DNA from: Clostridiales bacterium UBA7011 | GTDB lineage: Bacteria > Bacillota > Clostridia > Oscillospirales > Butyricicoccaceae | Length of the DNA stretch: 11,438 nt | Reading direction: 5' to 3' | Assembly: GCA_002449635.1 (NCBI GenBank) | Contig: DJXF01000034.1 | Location: 1 to 11,438, forward strand | Shown here: positions 6,226 through 11,438 of the stretch, in pieces | Position numbering within the stretch: position 1 is the stretch's first letter | Layout: the number at the start of each line of letters is the position of its first letter | Translations under genes and position numbers: made by a program | The notes under the pieces: model-generated | The model's input: only the letters and a program-made list of their open reading frames with translations | Told to the model about the DNA's origin: nothing | Database searches by the model: none

Positions 6226-6370
6226 GAGCAACTGTGTGCAGTATATCCGCCCCTGTCCCTGATATTTTAACCATTTGTAAACTTTTGTCTTTCCGCCGTT
6301 CATTTCGTCGATATTATGATATCATTAGAATACAATAAGACAGACGATAAACAGAAGGGAGGAAGCCTGC

Positions 6371-7342
6371 ATGGACATACGCTGTACGCAAAGCATCTAT
6401 CCCAGCGCCTGCGCAGGTGCCTCAATTTCTTACTATATTTTGCGGCCGGTCGGTGTGGAGCTGCGCGGCATCGTGCAGATCTGCCACGGCATGTGTGAAT
6501 ATTTCACGCGCTATACCGCGTTTGCAAAATATCTGTGTTCGCTCGGCTATATCGTCTGCGGCAACGACCACCTCGGTCACGGCGCCTCTGTGCCGCCCTC
6601 CGGCGCGCTGGGGTTTTTCGGACAGCACAACGGCTGGAATGTGCTCGTAGAGGATGTCGGGAAGCTCACCGAGCTGATGAAGTCCCGCTGGCCCGATCTG
6701 CCGTATTTCCTGCTCGGCCATTCGATGGGCTCGATGGTCGCGCGCCTGTACCTCGCCCGCTGTAAGCAGGGCGATCTGGACGGCTGTATTTTGAGCGGCT
6801 GTCCCGGGCCGAATGCGGCTGCGGGCTTCGGCGTTCAGCTGGCCGGCTCGGTCATTCGCTCGCACGGACCGATGTACCGCAGCGGTTTGCTCAGCGGCAT
6901 GGCCTTCCGCCATTACAACGCCCGTATTCCCGACTGTCAGTCCCCGTTTGACTGGCTGACGCGCGACCGCTCTGTCGTCGCCCTCTATCAGTCGGATGCC
7001 AAATGCAATTTCATCTTCACCGCCTCGGGCTTCCGCGATTTGTTCCGTCTGGTACAGTACAGCAATCGCCTGAGCTGTGCGCGCAGTGCGCCGCACGATG
7101 TGCCCCTGCTGCTCATCGCAGGCGATGCCGATCCCGTGGGCGGCTACGGCTCAGGCGTGCGCAAGGTTGCCGCCACCTACCGCGCGGCAGGCTTCCGCAA
7201 TCTGGAAGTTATTTTCTACAAGGACTGCCGCCACGAGGTGCTCAACGAAATCAACCGCGAAGAGGTTTACGGCGATATCAGCCGCTGGCTGGAACAGCAG
7301 CTGAGCGCGCGCGCCTCACTGCTCCATGCGCAGCAAAGTTAA
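6371..7342 (+). CDS. Alpha/beta hydrolase, monoacylglycerol lipase-like (S33/Hydrolase_4)
   Basis: This 323-residue serine hydrolase probably acts on lysophospholipids, monoacylglycerols or other esters. The fold landmarks are in order: the oxyanion region VQICHGMCEY (35-44), DHLGHG (66-71), the nucleophile elbow GHSMG (116-120, Ser118), the acid in GDADPVG (251-257, probably Asp254) and His288 in CRHEVLNE. This is the Hydrolase_4 (lysophospholipase/MGL) arrangement. There is no signal peptide or transmembrane segment, so it is cytosolic. It has about 13 cysteines, unusually many for this family. The ATG at 6371 has GGGAGG 8 nt upstream. It is a single-gene unit with a strong terminator; no near-consensus promoter was found in 6226-6370, only weak AT-rich candidates around 6315-6345. 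Substrate not determinable. Confidence 0.93.
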   Translation: MDIRCTQSIYPSACAGASISYYILRPVGVELRGIVQICHGMCEYFTRYTAFAKYLCSLGYIVCGNDHLGHGASVPPSGALGFFGQHNGWNVLVEDVGKLTELMKSRWPDLPYFLLGHSMGSMVARLYLARCKQGDLDGCILSGCPGPNAAAGFGVQLAGSVIRSHGPMYRSGLLSGMAFRHYNARIPDCQSPFDWLTRDRSVVALYQSDAKCNFIFTASGFRDLFRLVQYSNRLSCARSAPHDVPLLLIAGDADPVGGYGSGVRKVAATYRAAGFRNLEVIFYKDCRHEVLNEINREEVYGDISRWLEQQLSARASLLHAQQS

Positions 7343-7356
7343 TCCAAAACAAGCCG

Positions 7357-7391
7357 ACAGCCGGACGAGAATGCTTCGTCCGGCTGTTTTT
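7357..7391 (+). terminator. Terminator of the alpha/beta hydrolase gene
   Basis: A perfect 12-bp stem (ACAGCCGGACGA, 7357-7368, with TCGTCCGGCTGT, 7376-7387) closes a 7-nt loop and runs into five T residues. It also lies 10 bases beyond the stop of the convergent gene and may slow transcription from that side, though the A tract on the other side is weak. Confidence 0.88.
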
Positions 7392-7401
7392 CTGTCTCGG
7401 T

Positions 7402-7659
7402 TCAGCCCTTCAGCCCTCTCGACTGACGGTCCATGTCCTCCACGACGATATCAAAAATCTCTCCGAGCGAGGCGCAGTATTCCAGCACCTTCCACGGCTC
7501 ATTCGTGTGGAAGTGAATTTTTATCAGTTCCTCATCGCCGACCGCCAGCAGACAGTCGCCCTTAAAATTTTCCAGAAAATAGTCGTTAATGGCGTCCTCA
7601 TCGAGGTTTGTTCCCTCAATCAGCAGTTGTGTGTCATAGCGAAATTCCGTCTGTTCCAT
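7402..7659 (-). CDS. Stand-alone FakA middle-domain-like protein (Dak/YloV C-terminal relative)
   Basis: This protein is 85 residues long. The stretch GDCLLAVGDEELIKIHFHT (34-52), then EYCASLGEIFDIVVEDMDRQ (60-79), matches the pattern GDSLVVVGDDDLVKVHVHT...YG...IKIENM found after the Dak2 domain in FakA (YloV), the fatty acid kinase subunit. In FakA this middle domain binds a metal with one Cys in a YCTEF element and the two His of the HxH. Here both His (49 and 51) remain but the Cys is Asp9 (YDTQLLIEG). No Dak2 ATP-binding domain is present, so it cannot be a kinase alone. The ATG at 7659 overlaps the stop of the acyltransferase gene by one base (TAATG) with GGAGG 10 nt upstream, making it the last gene of the operon. 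A regulatory or partner-binding role in lipid metabolism is a guess. Confidence 0.82.
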   Translation of the reverse strand: MEQTEFRYDTQLLIEGTNLDEDAINDYFLENFKGDCLLAVGDEELIKIHFHTNEPWKVLEYCASLGEIFDIVVEDMDRQSRGLKG

Positions 7660-8390
7660 TATGTATGCTCCTCCCCTGAATGATCCATGGCGGAAAGAAT
7701 TTCCTGCCGCACGCGTTCCGGCAGCTCACGCACCTCCTGCCGGCTCATGCCCGCCGTCGGAATCGGTTTGTGAATGGTCACGCGAACCGTGCCCGGATGG
7801 ATGCGGCCGCGCTCCTCCAGCAGATGATAGGTTCCTTCGATTGTAATCGGCACGACCGGAACCTTGGCACTTGTGGCAATGCGGAAAGCGCCGCCCTTAA
7901 ATTCCTTTACCGGACCGCCCTTGCTGCGCGTTCCTTCCGGGAAAATTGTCATGGAATTGCCCGCACGCACGAGCTTTGTGCTGTCCATCAGCGCACGAAG
8001 CGCCTGCTTTTCATCCTTCCGGTCGAGGAAGACACATTGCAGCAGATTCATCCATCCATGGATGCCCGGAATCTTTTCCAGCGATTTTTTCGCCATCAGC
8101 GGCCGCGGACGGCCTGTCTGTGTCAGCACAATCGGAATGTCAAAATTCCCCTGATGATTGGCGACAAAGACCGCGGTCTCCTGCGGAATGTTCTCCTGTC
8201 CGGTCACTTCAATGCGTGCGCCGGCCAGCCGGAGCAGACGCCCCGCCCATCTGGAAACCATGCGTTCAATCCGGTCCTGCACCTGACTGCGCCGGCCTTT
8301 TTTCACCTGATGATTGCAGTACAGCCAAACCGGCGAAACAAAAATCAGATAAAAAATAAAATAGAGTGCCCAAATGATCGTCCGAATCAT
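7659..8390 (-). CDS. plsC: 1-acyl-sn-glycerol-3-phosphate acyltransferase (PlsC family)
   Basis: This 243-residue membrane-associated enzyme is expected to transfer an acyl chain to lysophosphatidic acid, forming phosphatidic acid for phospholipid synthesis. It has one N-terminal hydrophobic helix (about 4-24). Family motifs are block I NHQGNFD (78-84, catalytic His79 and Asp84), block II around VFLDRKD (120-126), block III FPEGTRS (150-156) and block IV VPVVPITIEG (178-187). The start is the ATG at 8390, which overlaps the upstream stop as ATGA and has GGAGG 7 nt upstream. The open frame extends to 8513, but those 41 residues would read through the glycosylase gene and precede the natural hydrophobic start. 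It is coupled to the FakA-like gene downstream. The acyl donor (acyl-ACP or acyl-CoA) cannot be told from the sequence. Confidence 0.93.
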   Translation of the reverse strand: MIRTIIWALYFIFYLIFVSPVWLYCNHQVKKGRRSQVQDRIERMVSRWAGRLLRLAGARIEVTGQENIPQETAVFVANHQGNFDIPIVLTQTGRPRPLMAKKSLEKIPGIHGWMNLLQCVFLDRKDEKQALRALMDSTKLVRAGNSMTIFPEGTRSKGGPVKEFKGGAFRIATSAKVPVVPITIEGTYHLLEERGRIHPGTVRVTIHKPIPTAGMSRQEVRELPERVRQEILSAMDHSGEEHT

Positions 8391-8896
8391 GTTCTTTCCT
8401 CCTTCTGCTCCGCAGCCTCCCGAATGGCGGCATACCGTGCCAGCAGCGCGTCCATCTTCACCGCACAATTTGCGGGTGATGTGGATGGCAGCACCTGCGC
8501 GGCAACGCCGCACTGCGGAAAACAGTATTTTTGATACAGCGCGCCGGCCTTTTGTCCGGTTGTGAAAATCGCACGGATGGGTGCGGCGCGCAAAATCTTT
8601 CGCATATCATTGGCAACCGGATTGCGTATGGACGCATCCGATGCCCCTTCGATGTCACAGCGGTCGAGGACATCCCAAAGCGCGATGTGCCGCCGCGTCA
8701 GAAAATCCTTTTGTGCCGCAATATCCCCCACAAGCGACGGCTCATCATACAGGGCCGGCAGCACGCGCCAGAAGCGGTTTTGCGGATGTGCATAATAAAA
8801 TCCCGCCTCGCGCGATTTCGGCGAGGGCATCGTGCCCAGAACAAGCACGCGGGAATTTCCGTCATACCACGGTCCGAAGGAATGTGTGACCCGCAT
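8387..8896 (-). CDS. DNA-deoxyinosine (hypoxanthine) glycosylase, UDG family 6
   Basis: This 169-residue UDG-superfamily enzyme is predicted to excise hypoxanthine (deaminated adenine), and perhaps uracil, from DNA. It carries GTMPSPKSREAGFYYAHPQN (21-40) followed by RFW, the signature of the family-6 HDG group. Asn40 occupies the place of the catalytic Asn known from the Methanosarcina enzyme, as I recall. The C-terminal loop is LPSTSPAN (136-143), the counterpart of HPSPLS in Ung. Length is near the usual 160-180. The ATG at 8896 lies 2 bases past the clcA stop, with its ribosome binding site GAGGTG inside the clcA end. The gene end overlaps plsC by 4 bases. Its place between an ion antiporter and an acyltransferase has no obvious functional logic. 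Confidence 0.9.
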   Translation of the reverse strand: MRVTHSFGPWYDGNSRVLVLGTMPSPKSREAGFYYAHPQNRFWRVLPALYDEPSLVGDIAAQKDFLTRRHIALWDVLDRCDIEGASDASIRNPVANDMRKILRAAPIRAIFTTGQKAGALYQKYCFPQCGVAAQVLPSTSPANCAVKMDALLARYAAIREAAEQKEERT

Positions 8897-8898
8897 TT

Positions 8899-10479
8899 TT
8901 ATTTCACCTCAAACGATGTTTTATGCCGCATGACCGACTCCATAGCGGCGAGGTCGCGCTCACTGACCACTGTGGCGAGCGTGTCACCTGCCCGCAGGCG
9001 CAGCTTGCCGCGCGGAATCAGCTCTTCTTCTCCGCGCGTGACCGAGACCACAAGGCAGCCCGTCGGCAGTCCCAGTGTTTCCAGCGTACAACCGTCCGCC
9101 TCACTGCCCTCTTCGACGACCGAGGTGACGATTGACTTGGCGCGCACCTTGCCCTTTGCAAATTTGACCTTGCTGCCTGCCAGCAGCCGTTCGGTCAGGC
9201 TCTCATAAACCGGCTTGCTGCCCAGCAGCTCCGCGACGAAATAGGCGAGCAGAGAGGCGGTAGACAGTGACAGCATGTGGGAAAAGCTGCCCGTCATCTC
9301 CGAAATCAGCACGATACCGGTCACGGGTGCGCGCACAATCGAAGAAAACAGAGCCGCCATGGCAATAATAATCAGATTGGAGACAAAGCTGCGGTCAAAG
9401 CCGAGCCAGTCGACCACAACCGTTCCATACGCTCCGCCGATATAGGCGCCGAGCACCAGCAGCGGGAAGAAAATACCGCCGGGTGCGCCCGAACCGAAGC
9501 TGACCATGGAAAACAGAAATTTGGCCAACAGAAGCAGCAGAATGAGGGATAGTCCGAGCCGCTCTCCGGTCAGTCTGACAATCATGCCGTGTCCGCCGCC
9601 GAGAACCTCGGGCATGGTAAAACCGAGCACGCCGGCAAACAGAAACGGAATTGCAATGCGCGCTGTCTGCGGAAGAAAGCTCAGCTTCCGATACGCAGTC
9701 TGTGAGGCGAGCAGAACGCGGTTGTATATCACGCCGAGCACACCGCACAGCAGCCCGAGCACGACAATATAGAGATAGCCGCCCAGCGGAATCATGCTGT
9801 CCACATCGAACGAAAATACCGGCTTCATGCCGAAAATGCTGTTGGCGATATAATCCGCGACGAGGGAGGCCGCCATGCAGGACAGCATGACCATGGCGGA
9901 GAAATTTTTGTGTACTTCCTCCAGTGCAAACATAACGCCGGCAAGCGGTGCGTTAAATGCAGCCGAGAGACCGGCGGATGCACCGCAGGTAATCAGAAAA
10001 TGCTCCTCCAGACGGAAACGTCCGAGCATGCGCGAAACGCCTTTTCCCGTCATACCCCCGAGCTGAATCGACGGACCCTCCCGGCCGAGTGACAGACCGC
10101 CGACAATGCACAGGAAGCCGCCCACTATTTTTCCCGCGATGATGCGCCACCACGTCGGGCGGATGTATCCGGAAATTTCCGCTTCCACCTGCGGGATGCC
10201 GGAGCCGGAGATCATCGGCTCCCATTTGAGCAGCAGCGTCACCAGCGCCGCGATGCCGATGAGCACAGCAAACCAGCAGGCAATGCGCAGCGGACTGCCC
10301 GCACACAGGGACAGAATCTCTTCGCGTATCTCGTCTGCCTTCGCCAGCGCGTAGCGATACAGTGCAGAAACCACACCCGCCGCCACGCCGACCAAAAGTC
10401 CTTCAAATACCAACAGCGTGCGCAATGTGTCGTATCGGCTGACCATCTCGCCCGCTCTCATCTGTCCTGTCCGCTTCAT
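8899..10479 (-). CDS. clcA: ClC-type chloride/proton antiporter with C-terminal TrkA-C domain
   Basis: This 526-residue integral membrane protein exchanges Cl- for H+. The Cl--pathway signatures are GSGIP (92-96), GREGP (132-136, external gating Glu134), GGIFFP (334-339), and a Tyr in KPVY (425) matching the pore Tyr of the E. coli protein. The internal proton Glu is also kept (EE at 187-188, in FALEEVH), so an antiporter is predicted, not a channel. GREGP and GSGIP argue against a fluoride-type ClC. Residues from about 451 to 520 look like a TrkA-C/RCK_C ligand-binding domain. The start is set at the ATG at 10479 (GGGGAG 6 nt upstream). The frame extends to a GTG at 10554, but that lies only about 5 nt from the predicted transcription start and has no ribosome binding site. 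First gene of a four-gene operon. Confidence 0.93.
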   Translation of the reverse strand: MKRTGQMRAGEMVSRYDTLRTLLVFEGLLVGVAAGVVSALYRYALAKADEIREEILSLCAGSPLRIACWFAVLIGIAALVTLLLKWEPMISGSGIPQVEAEISGYIRPTWWRIIAGKIVGGFLCIVGGLSLGREGPSIQLGGMTGKGVSRMLGRFRLEEHFLITCGASAGLSAAFNAPLAGVMFALEEVHKNFSAMVMLSCMAASLVADYIANSIFGMKPVFSFDVDSMIPLGGYLYIVVLGLLCGVLGVIYNRVLLASQTAYRKLSFLPQTARIAIPFLFAGVLGFTMPEVLGGGHGMIVRLTGERLGLSLILLLLLAKFLFSMVSFGSGAPGGIFFPLLVLGAYIGGAYGTVVVDWLGFDRSFVSNLIIIAMAALFSSIVRAPVTGIVLISEMTGSFSHMLSLSTASLLAYFVAELLGSKPVYESLTERLLAGSKVKFAKGKVRAKSIVTSVVEEGSEADGCTLETLGLPTGCLVVSVTRGEEELIPRGKLRLRAGDTLATVVSERDLAAMESVMRHKTSFEVK

Positions 10480-10485
10480 ACCCTG

Positions 10486-10491
10486 CTCCCC
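10486..10491 (-). promoter_or_regulatory. Ribosome binding site that decides the clcA start
   Basis: On the minus strand GGGGAG ends 6 nt before the ATG at 10479. No similar site stands before the alternative GTG at 10554, which would also be almost leaderless. Confidence 0.6.
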
Positions 10492-10536
10492 TGCCTGTTC
10501 CTTTTCAAATCGTCTGTTTTTCAGCGCCTTTTTGCC

Positions 10537-10552
10537 GTCTGTTTCGACAGAC
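10537..10552 (-). other. Hairpin in the clcA leader
   Basis: On the minus strand GTCTGT-CGAA-ACAGAC forms a perfect 6-bp stem with a tetraloop, starting within about 10 nt of the predicted transcription start. It may protect the 5' end of the mRNA. No T tract follows, so it is not a terminator. Confidence 0.5.
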
Positions 10553-10565
10553 ACTTTCGCTTTTT

Positions 10566-10594
10566 ATTGTAATCCTTTGTTTCTGCGGAAACAA
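10566..10594 (-). promoter_or_regulatory. Promoter of the clcA operon
   Basis: On the minus strand a -35 box TTGTTT (10589-10594), a 17-bp spacer and a -10 box TACAAT (10566-10571). The start would be near 10559. It drives clcA, the hypoxanthine glycosylase, plsC and the FakA-like gene, which are joined by overlaps or 2-base gaps. Confidence 0.65.
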
Positions 10595-10630
10595 CTGTTT
10601 TTTTGCCTCATAATTGCGCAAAAAAACAGT
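10594..10630. repeat. 13-bp perfect inverted repeat between the sortase and clcA operons
   Basis: ACTGTTTTTTTGC (10594-10606) and GCAAAAAAACAGT (10618-10630) are perfect inverted copies separated by 11 bases. The right arm shares five bases and the T tract with the sortase terminator hairpin. The left arm touches the clcA -35 box. It could form a competing structure with the terminator, or be a relic of a duplicated terminator tail. Confidence 0.6.
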
Positions 10631-10649
10631 CCGATTTGCATCGGACTGT
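10614..10649 (-). terminator. Terminator of the sortase operon
   Basis: On the minus strand a perfect 10-bp stem ACAGTCCGAT/ATCGGACTGT (10626-10635 with 10640-10649) with loop GCAA is followed by a run of T residues down to 10620. It begins 17 bases after the sortase stop and ends the LPXTG-protein/sortase transcript before the clcA promoter. Confidence 0.9.
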
Positions 10650-10666
10650 CCAGATTCCTTTCTTTT

Positions 10667-11272
10667 TCACACATCCGTCCGCACACAGCGTACGGTCACA
10701 CGCCTGGAGCCGCGGAAGGTACAGGTGAAGAGCGTCAGATCCCAGCCGCCGGGCTTCTGCATGACCGCAACGGCCGTCGGCTTGAGCGTCTGTATCTCAG
10801 CCACCTTGTAGGAATAGACATTCCCTTCCACATCCGTGAACTGTATTGCTGTGCCGATTCGAATGATATTCAGCCGTCCGAAATGCCGGCGGTAATTATG
10901 ACCCGCTATAATCATATTGCCGGCATAAACCGTACCGGAATAGCGGCACGGTGCCTTCTTCAATTTCGGATAGCTCCATTCACTCATAACCGGCATTTCC
11001 AGATCCAGTGCCGGAATTGCCAGCCGGCCGATGTATTTGTTGCCCTCAATCGTAATGGTCGGCATTTCTGCATCCGGGCCGCGCTCAACATTCAGCGCCT
11101 CTGACGGCAGCTGCGTTTCCATCTCCGCCAGAACCCGGCCGGATTCCCGATCCGCCCGATTCTCATCCCACAAATTATATCCGGTCAGGACGAGGGCGGC
11201 CAGAACCAATACCAGTCCGGCCGCCATGAAAAATCTCCCGCGTTTTTTTCGCATCACGCGTTTTTTCCGCAT
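10667..11272 (-). CDS. Sortase (LPXTG transpeptidase)
   Basis: This 201-residue membrane-anchored cysteine transpeptidase cleaves cell-wall sorting signals and links proteins to peptidoglycan or to each other. A basic N-terminus (MRKKRVMRKKRGR) precedes one membrane helix (about 14-33), leaving the catalytic domain outside. The catalytic set is His125 in IIAGHNYRRHFG, Cys184 in LTLFTCTF (the TLxTC motif) and probably Arg191 in SRRVTV. The class (D- or E-like, or other) cannot be settled by eye. The start is the ATG at 11272, two bases after the stop of the upstream LPXTG gene, with a weak GAAGAA-like site, so translational coupling is likely. The frame continues to 11368 but overlaps the LPXTG gene. 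Its likely substrate is that neighbour. Confidence 0.93.
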   Translation of the reverse strand: MRKKRVMRKKRGRFFMAAGLVLVLAALVLTGYNLWDENRADRESGRVLAEMETQLPSEALNVERGPDAEMPTITIEGNKYIGRLAIPALDLEMPVMSEWSYPKLKKAPCRYSGTVYAGNMIIAGHNYRRHFGRLNIIRIGTAIQFTDVEGNVYSYKVAEIQTLKPTAVAVMQKPGGWDLTLFTCTFRGSRRVTVRCVRTDV

Positions 11273-11274
11273 CG

Positions 11275-11438
11275 TCAATTCTTCTTGCTTTCTTTCTTCT
11301 GACTGCGAACCCAGCCGATCAGGAACAGCAGCATACCGGAAGATGCCAACAGCCCAACCGGCCACCACAGCATACCGGTGTTCGGCAGTCTGGACGACGG
11401 TGTCGACGGAGAACTCGGGTTGCTCGGGTTGCTCGGGT
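11275..11438 (-). CDS. LPXTG-anchored surface protein, C-terminal end (partial)
   Basis: Only the last 53 residues are in the window; the gene runs off the right edge, so its start is not seen. They show a Pro/Ser/Asn wall-spanning linker (PSNPSNPSSPSTPSS), then the sorting signal LPNTG (residues 18-22 of the visible part). A hydrophobic segment MLWWPVGLLASSGMLLFLIG and the positive tail RSQKKESKKN end the protein. This is a complete cell-wall sorting signal, recognised by sortase. The stop codon is at 11275-11277, two bases before the sortase start, so the two form a substrate/enzyme pair. The function of the rest of the protein is unknown. Confidence 0.9.
   Translation of the reverse strand, partial: PSNPSNPSSPSTPSSRLPNTGMLWWPVGLLASSGMLLFLIGWVRSQKKESKKN
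11414..11438 (-). repeat. 9-bp tandem repeat encoding the PSN linker
   Basis: The plus-strand unit CTCGGGTTG is repeated 2.8 times up to the window edge and encodes Pro-Ser-Asn on the minus strand. It probably continues beyond the window. Such in-frame repeats in wall-spanning linkers can change copy number by slippage. Confidence 0.75.

Noticed and set aside
6149..6274. N-terminal extension of the DUF1292 protein to an ATG at 6274
   Set aside because: It would start upstream of the TATAAT promoter at 6197-6225. The ATG at 6148 has AAGGAG and matches the family start.
6226..6370. Promoter for the alpha/beta hydrolase, including the ATGATATCAT palindrome near 6315-6325
   Set aside because: Several AT-rich -10-like hexamers exist but none has a credible -35 at 16-18 bp, and the 10-bp palindrome is too short to claim as an operator.
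8391..8513. 41-residue extension of the PlsC-like protein
   Set aside because: It overlaps the glycosylase gene heavily and precedes the natural hydrophobic N-terminus. The ATGA overlap at 8387-8390 with GGAGG is a better start.
11273..11368. 32-residue extension of the sortase
   Set aside because: This stretch encodes the LPXTG protein tail in another frame. The ATG at 11272 directly precedes the basic and hydrophobic anchor.
11414..11438. Short tandem repeats at the right edge as a CRISPR or satellite
   Set aside because: The 9-bp unit has no spacers and encodes an in-frame Pro-Ser-Asn linker.

Overview
The window looks like chromosomal DNA of a GC-rich Clostridia-type Firmicute, most likely from the Oscillospirales (Ruminococcaceae or Butyricicoccaceae relatives). 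The pointers are strong AGGAGG ribosome binding sites, TTGACA/TATAAT-type promoters with 17-bp spacers, a YtrA-type GntR repressor, a DUF1292 protein, and a sortase next to an LPXTG protein. This placement is an inference from gene content; no rRNA or species-specific marker is present.

Layout: (1) 18-310, minus strand: a two-gene tRNA operon (promoter, tRNA-Thr(TGT), tRNA-Tyr(GTA), terminator). (2) 353-1138, minus: a monocistronic XRE-family regulator with promoter, possible operator and terminator. (3) 1213-4999, minus: a compact operon of a YtrA-like repressor, an ABC ATPase, a 743-residue ABC permease with a very large C-terminal domain, and a 55-residue membrane peptide (1290-1457) carrying a motif like that of Na+-pumping decarboxylase beta subunits. 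The promoter is overlapped by AGTGTA-N13-TACACT, the operator form known for Bacillus subtilis YtrA. (4) 5009-5855, plus: ung, transcribed divergently, with a bidirectional terminator behind it. (5) 5861-6225, minus: a DUF1292 gene. (6) 6371-7391, plus: a cytosolic alpha/beta hydrolase. (7) 7402-10594, minus: a tightly coupled operon of clcA (Cl-/H+ antiporter with a TrkA-C domain), a family-6 hypoxanthine/uracil-DNA glycosylase, a PlsC-like acyltransferase and a lone FakA-middle-domain protein. (8) 10614-11438, minus: a sortase and the 3' end of its likely substrate, an LPNTG-anchored surface protein cut by the window edge.

How the parts work together: the repressor-ABC-peptide operon resembles the antibiotic- and envelope-stress-responsive Ytr systems and is probably self-repressed until induced. 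The clcA operon joins ion homeostasis, base-excision repair and phospholipid synthesis; the acyltransferase/FakA-like pair suggests a lipid link, while the glycosylase may be only a passenger. The sortase pair forms a surface-display unit. The most unusual items are the decarboxylase-motif micropeptide and the stand-alone FakA-like domain. No CRISPR array, insertion sequence, phage gene or rRNA was seen, and every stretch longer than about 200 bases without a gene is accounted for by promoters, operators or terminators.
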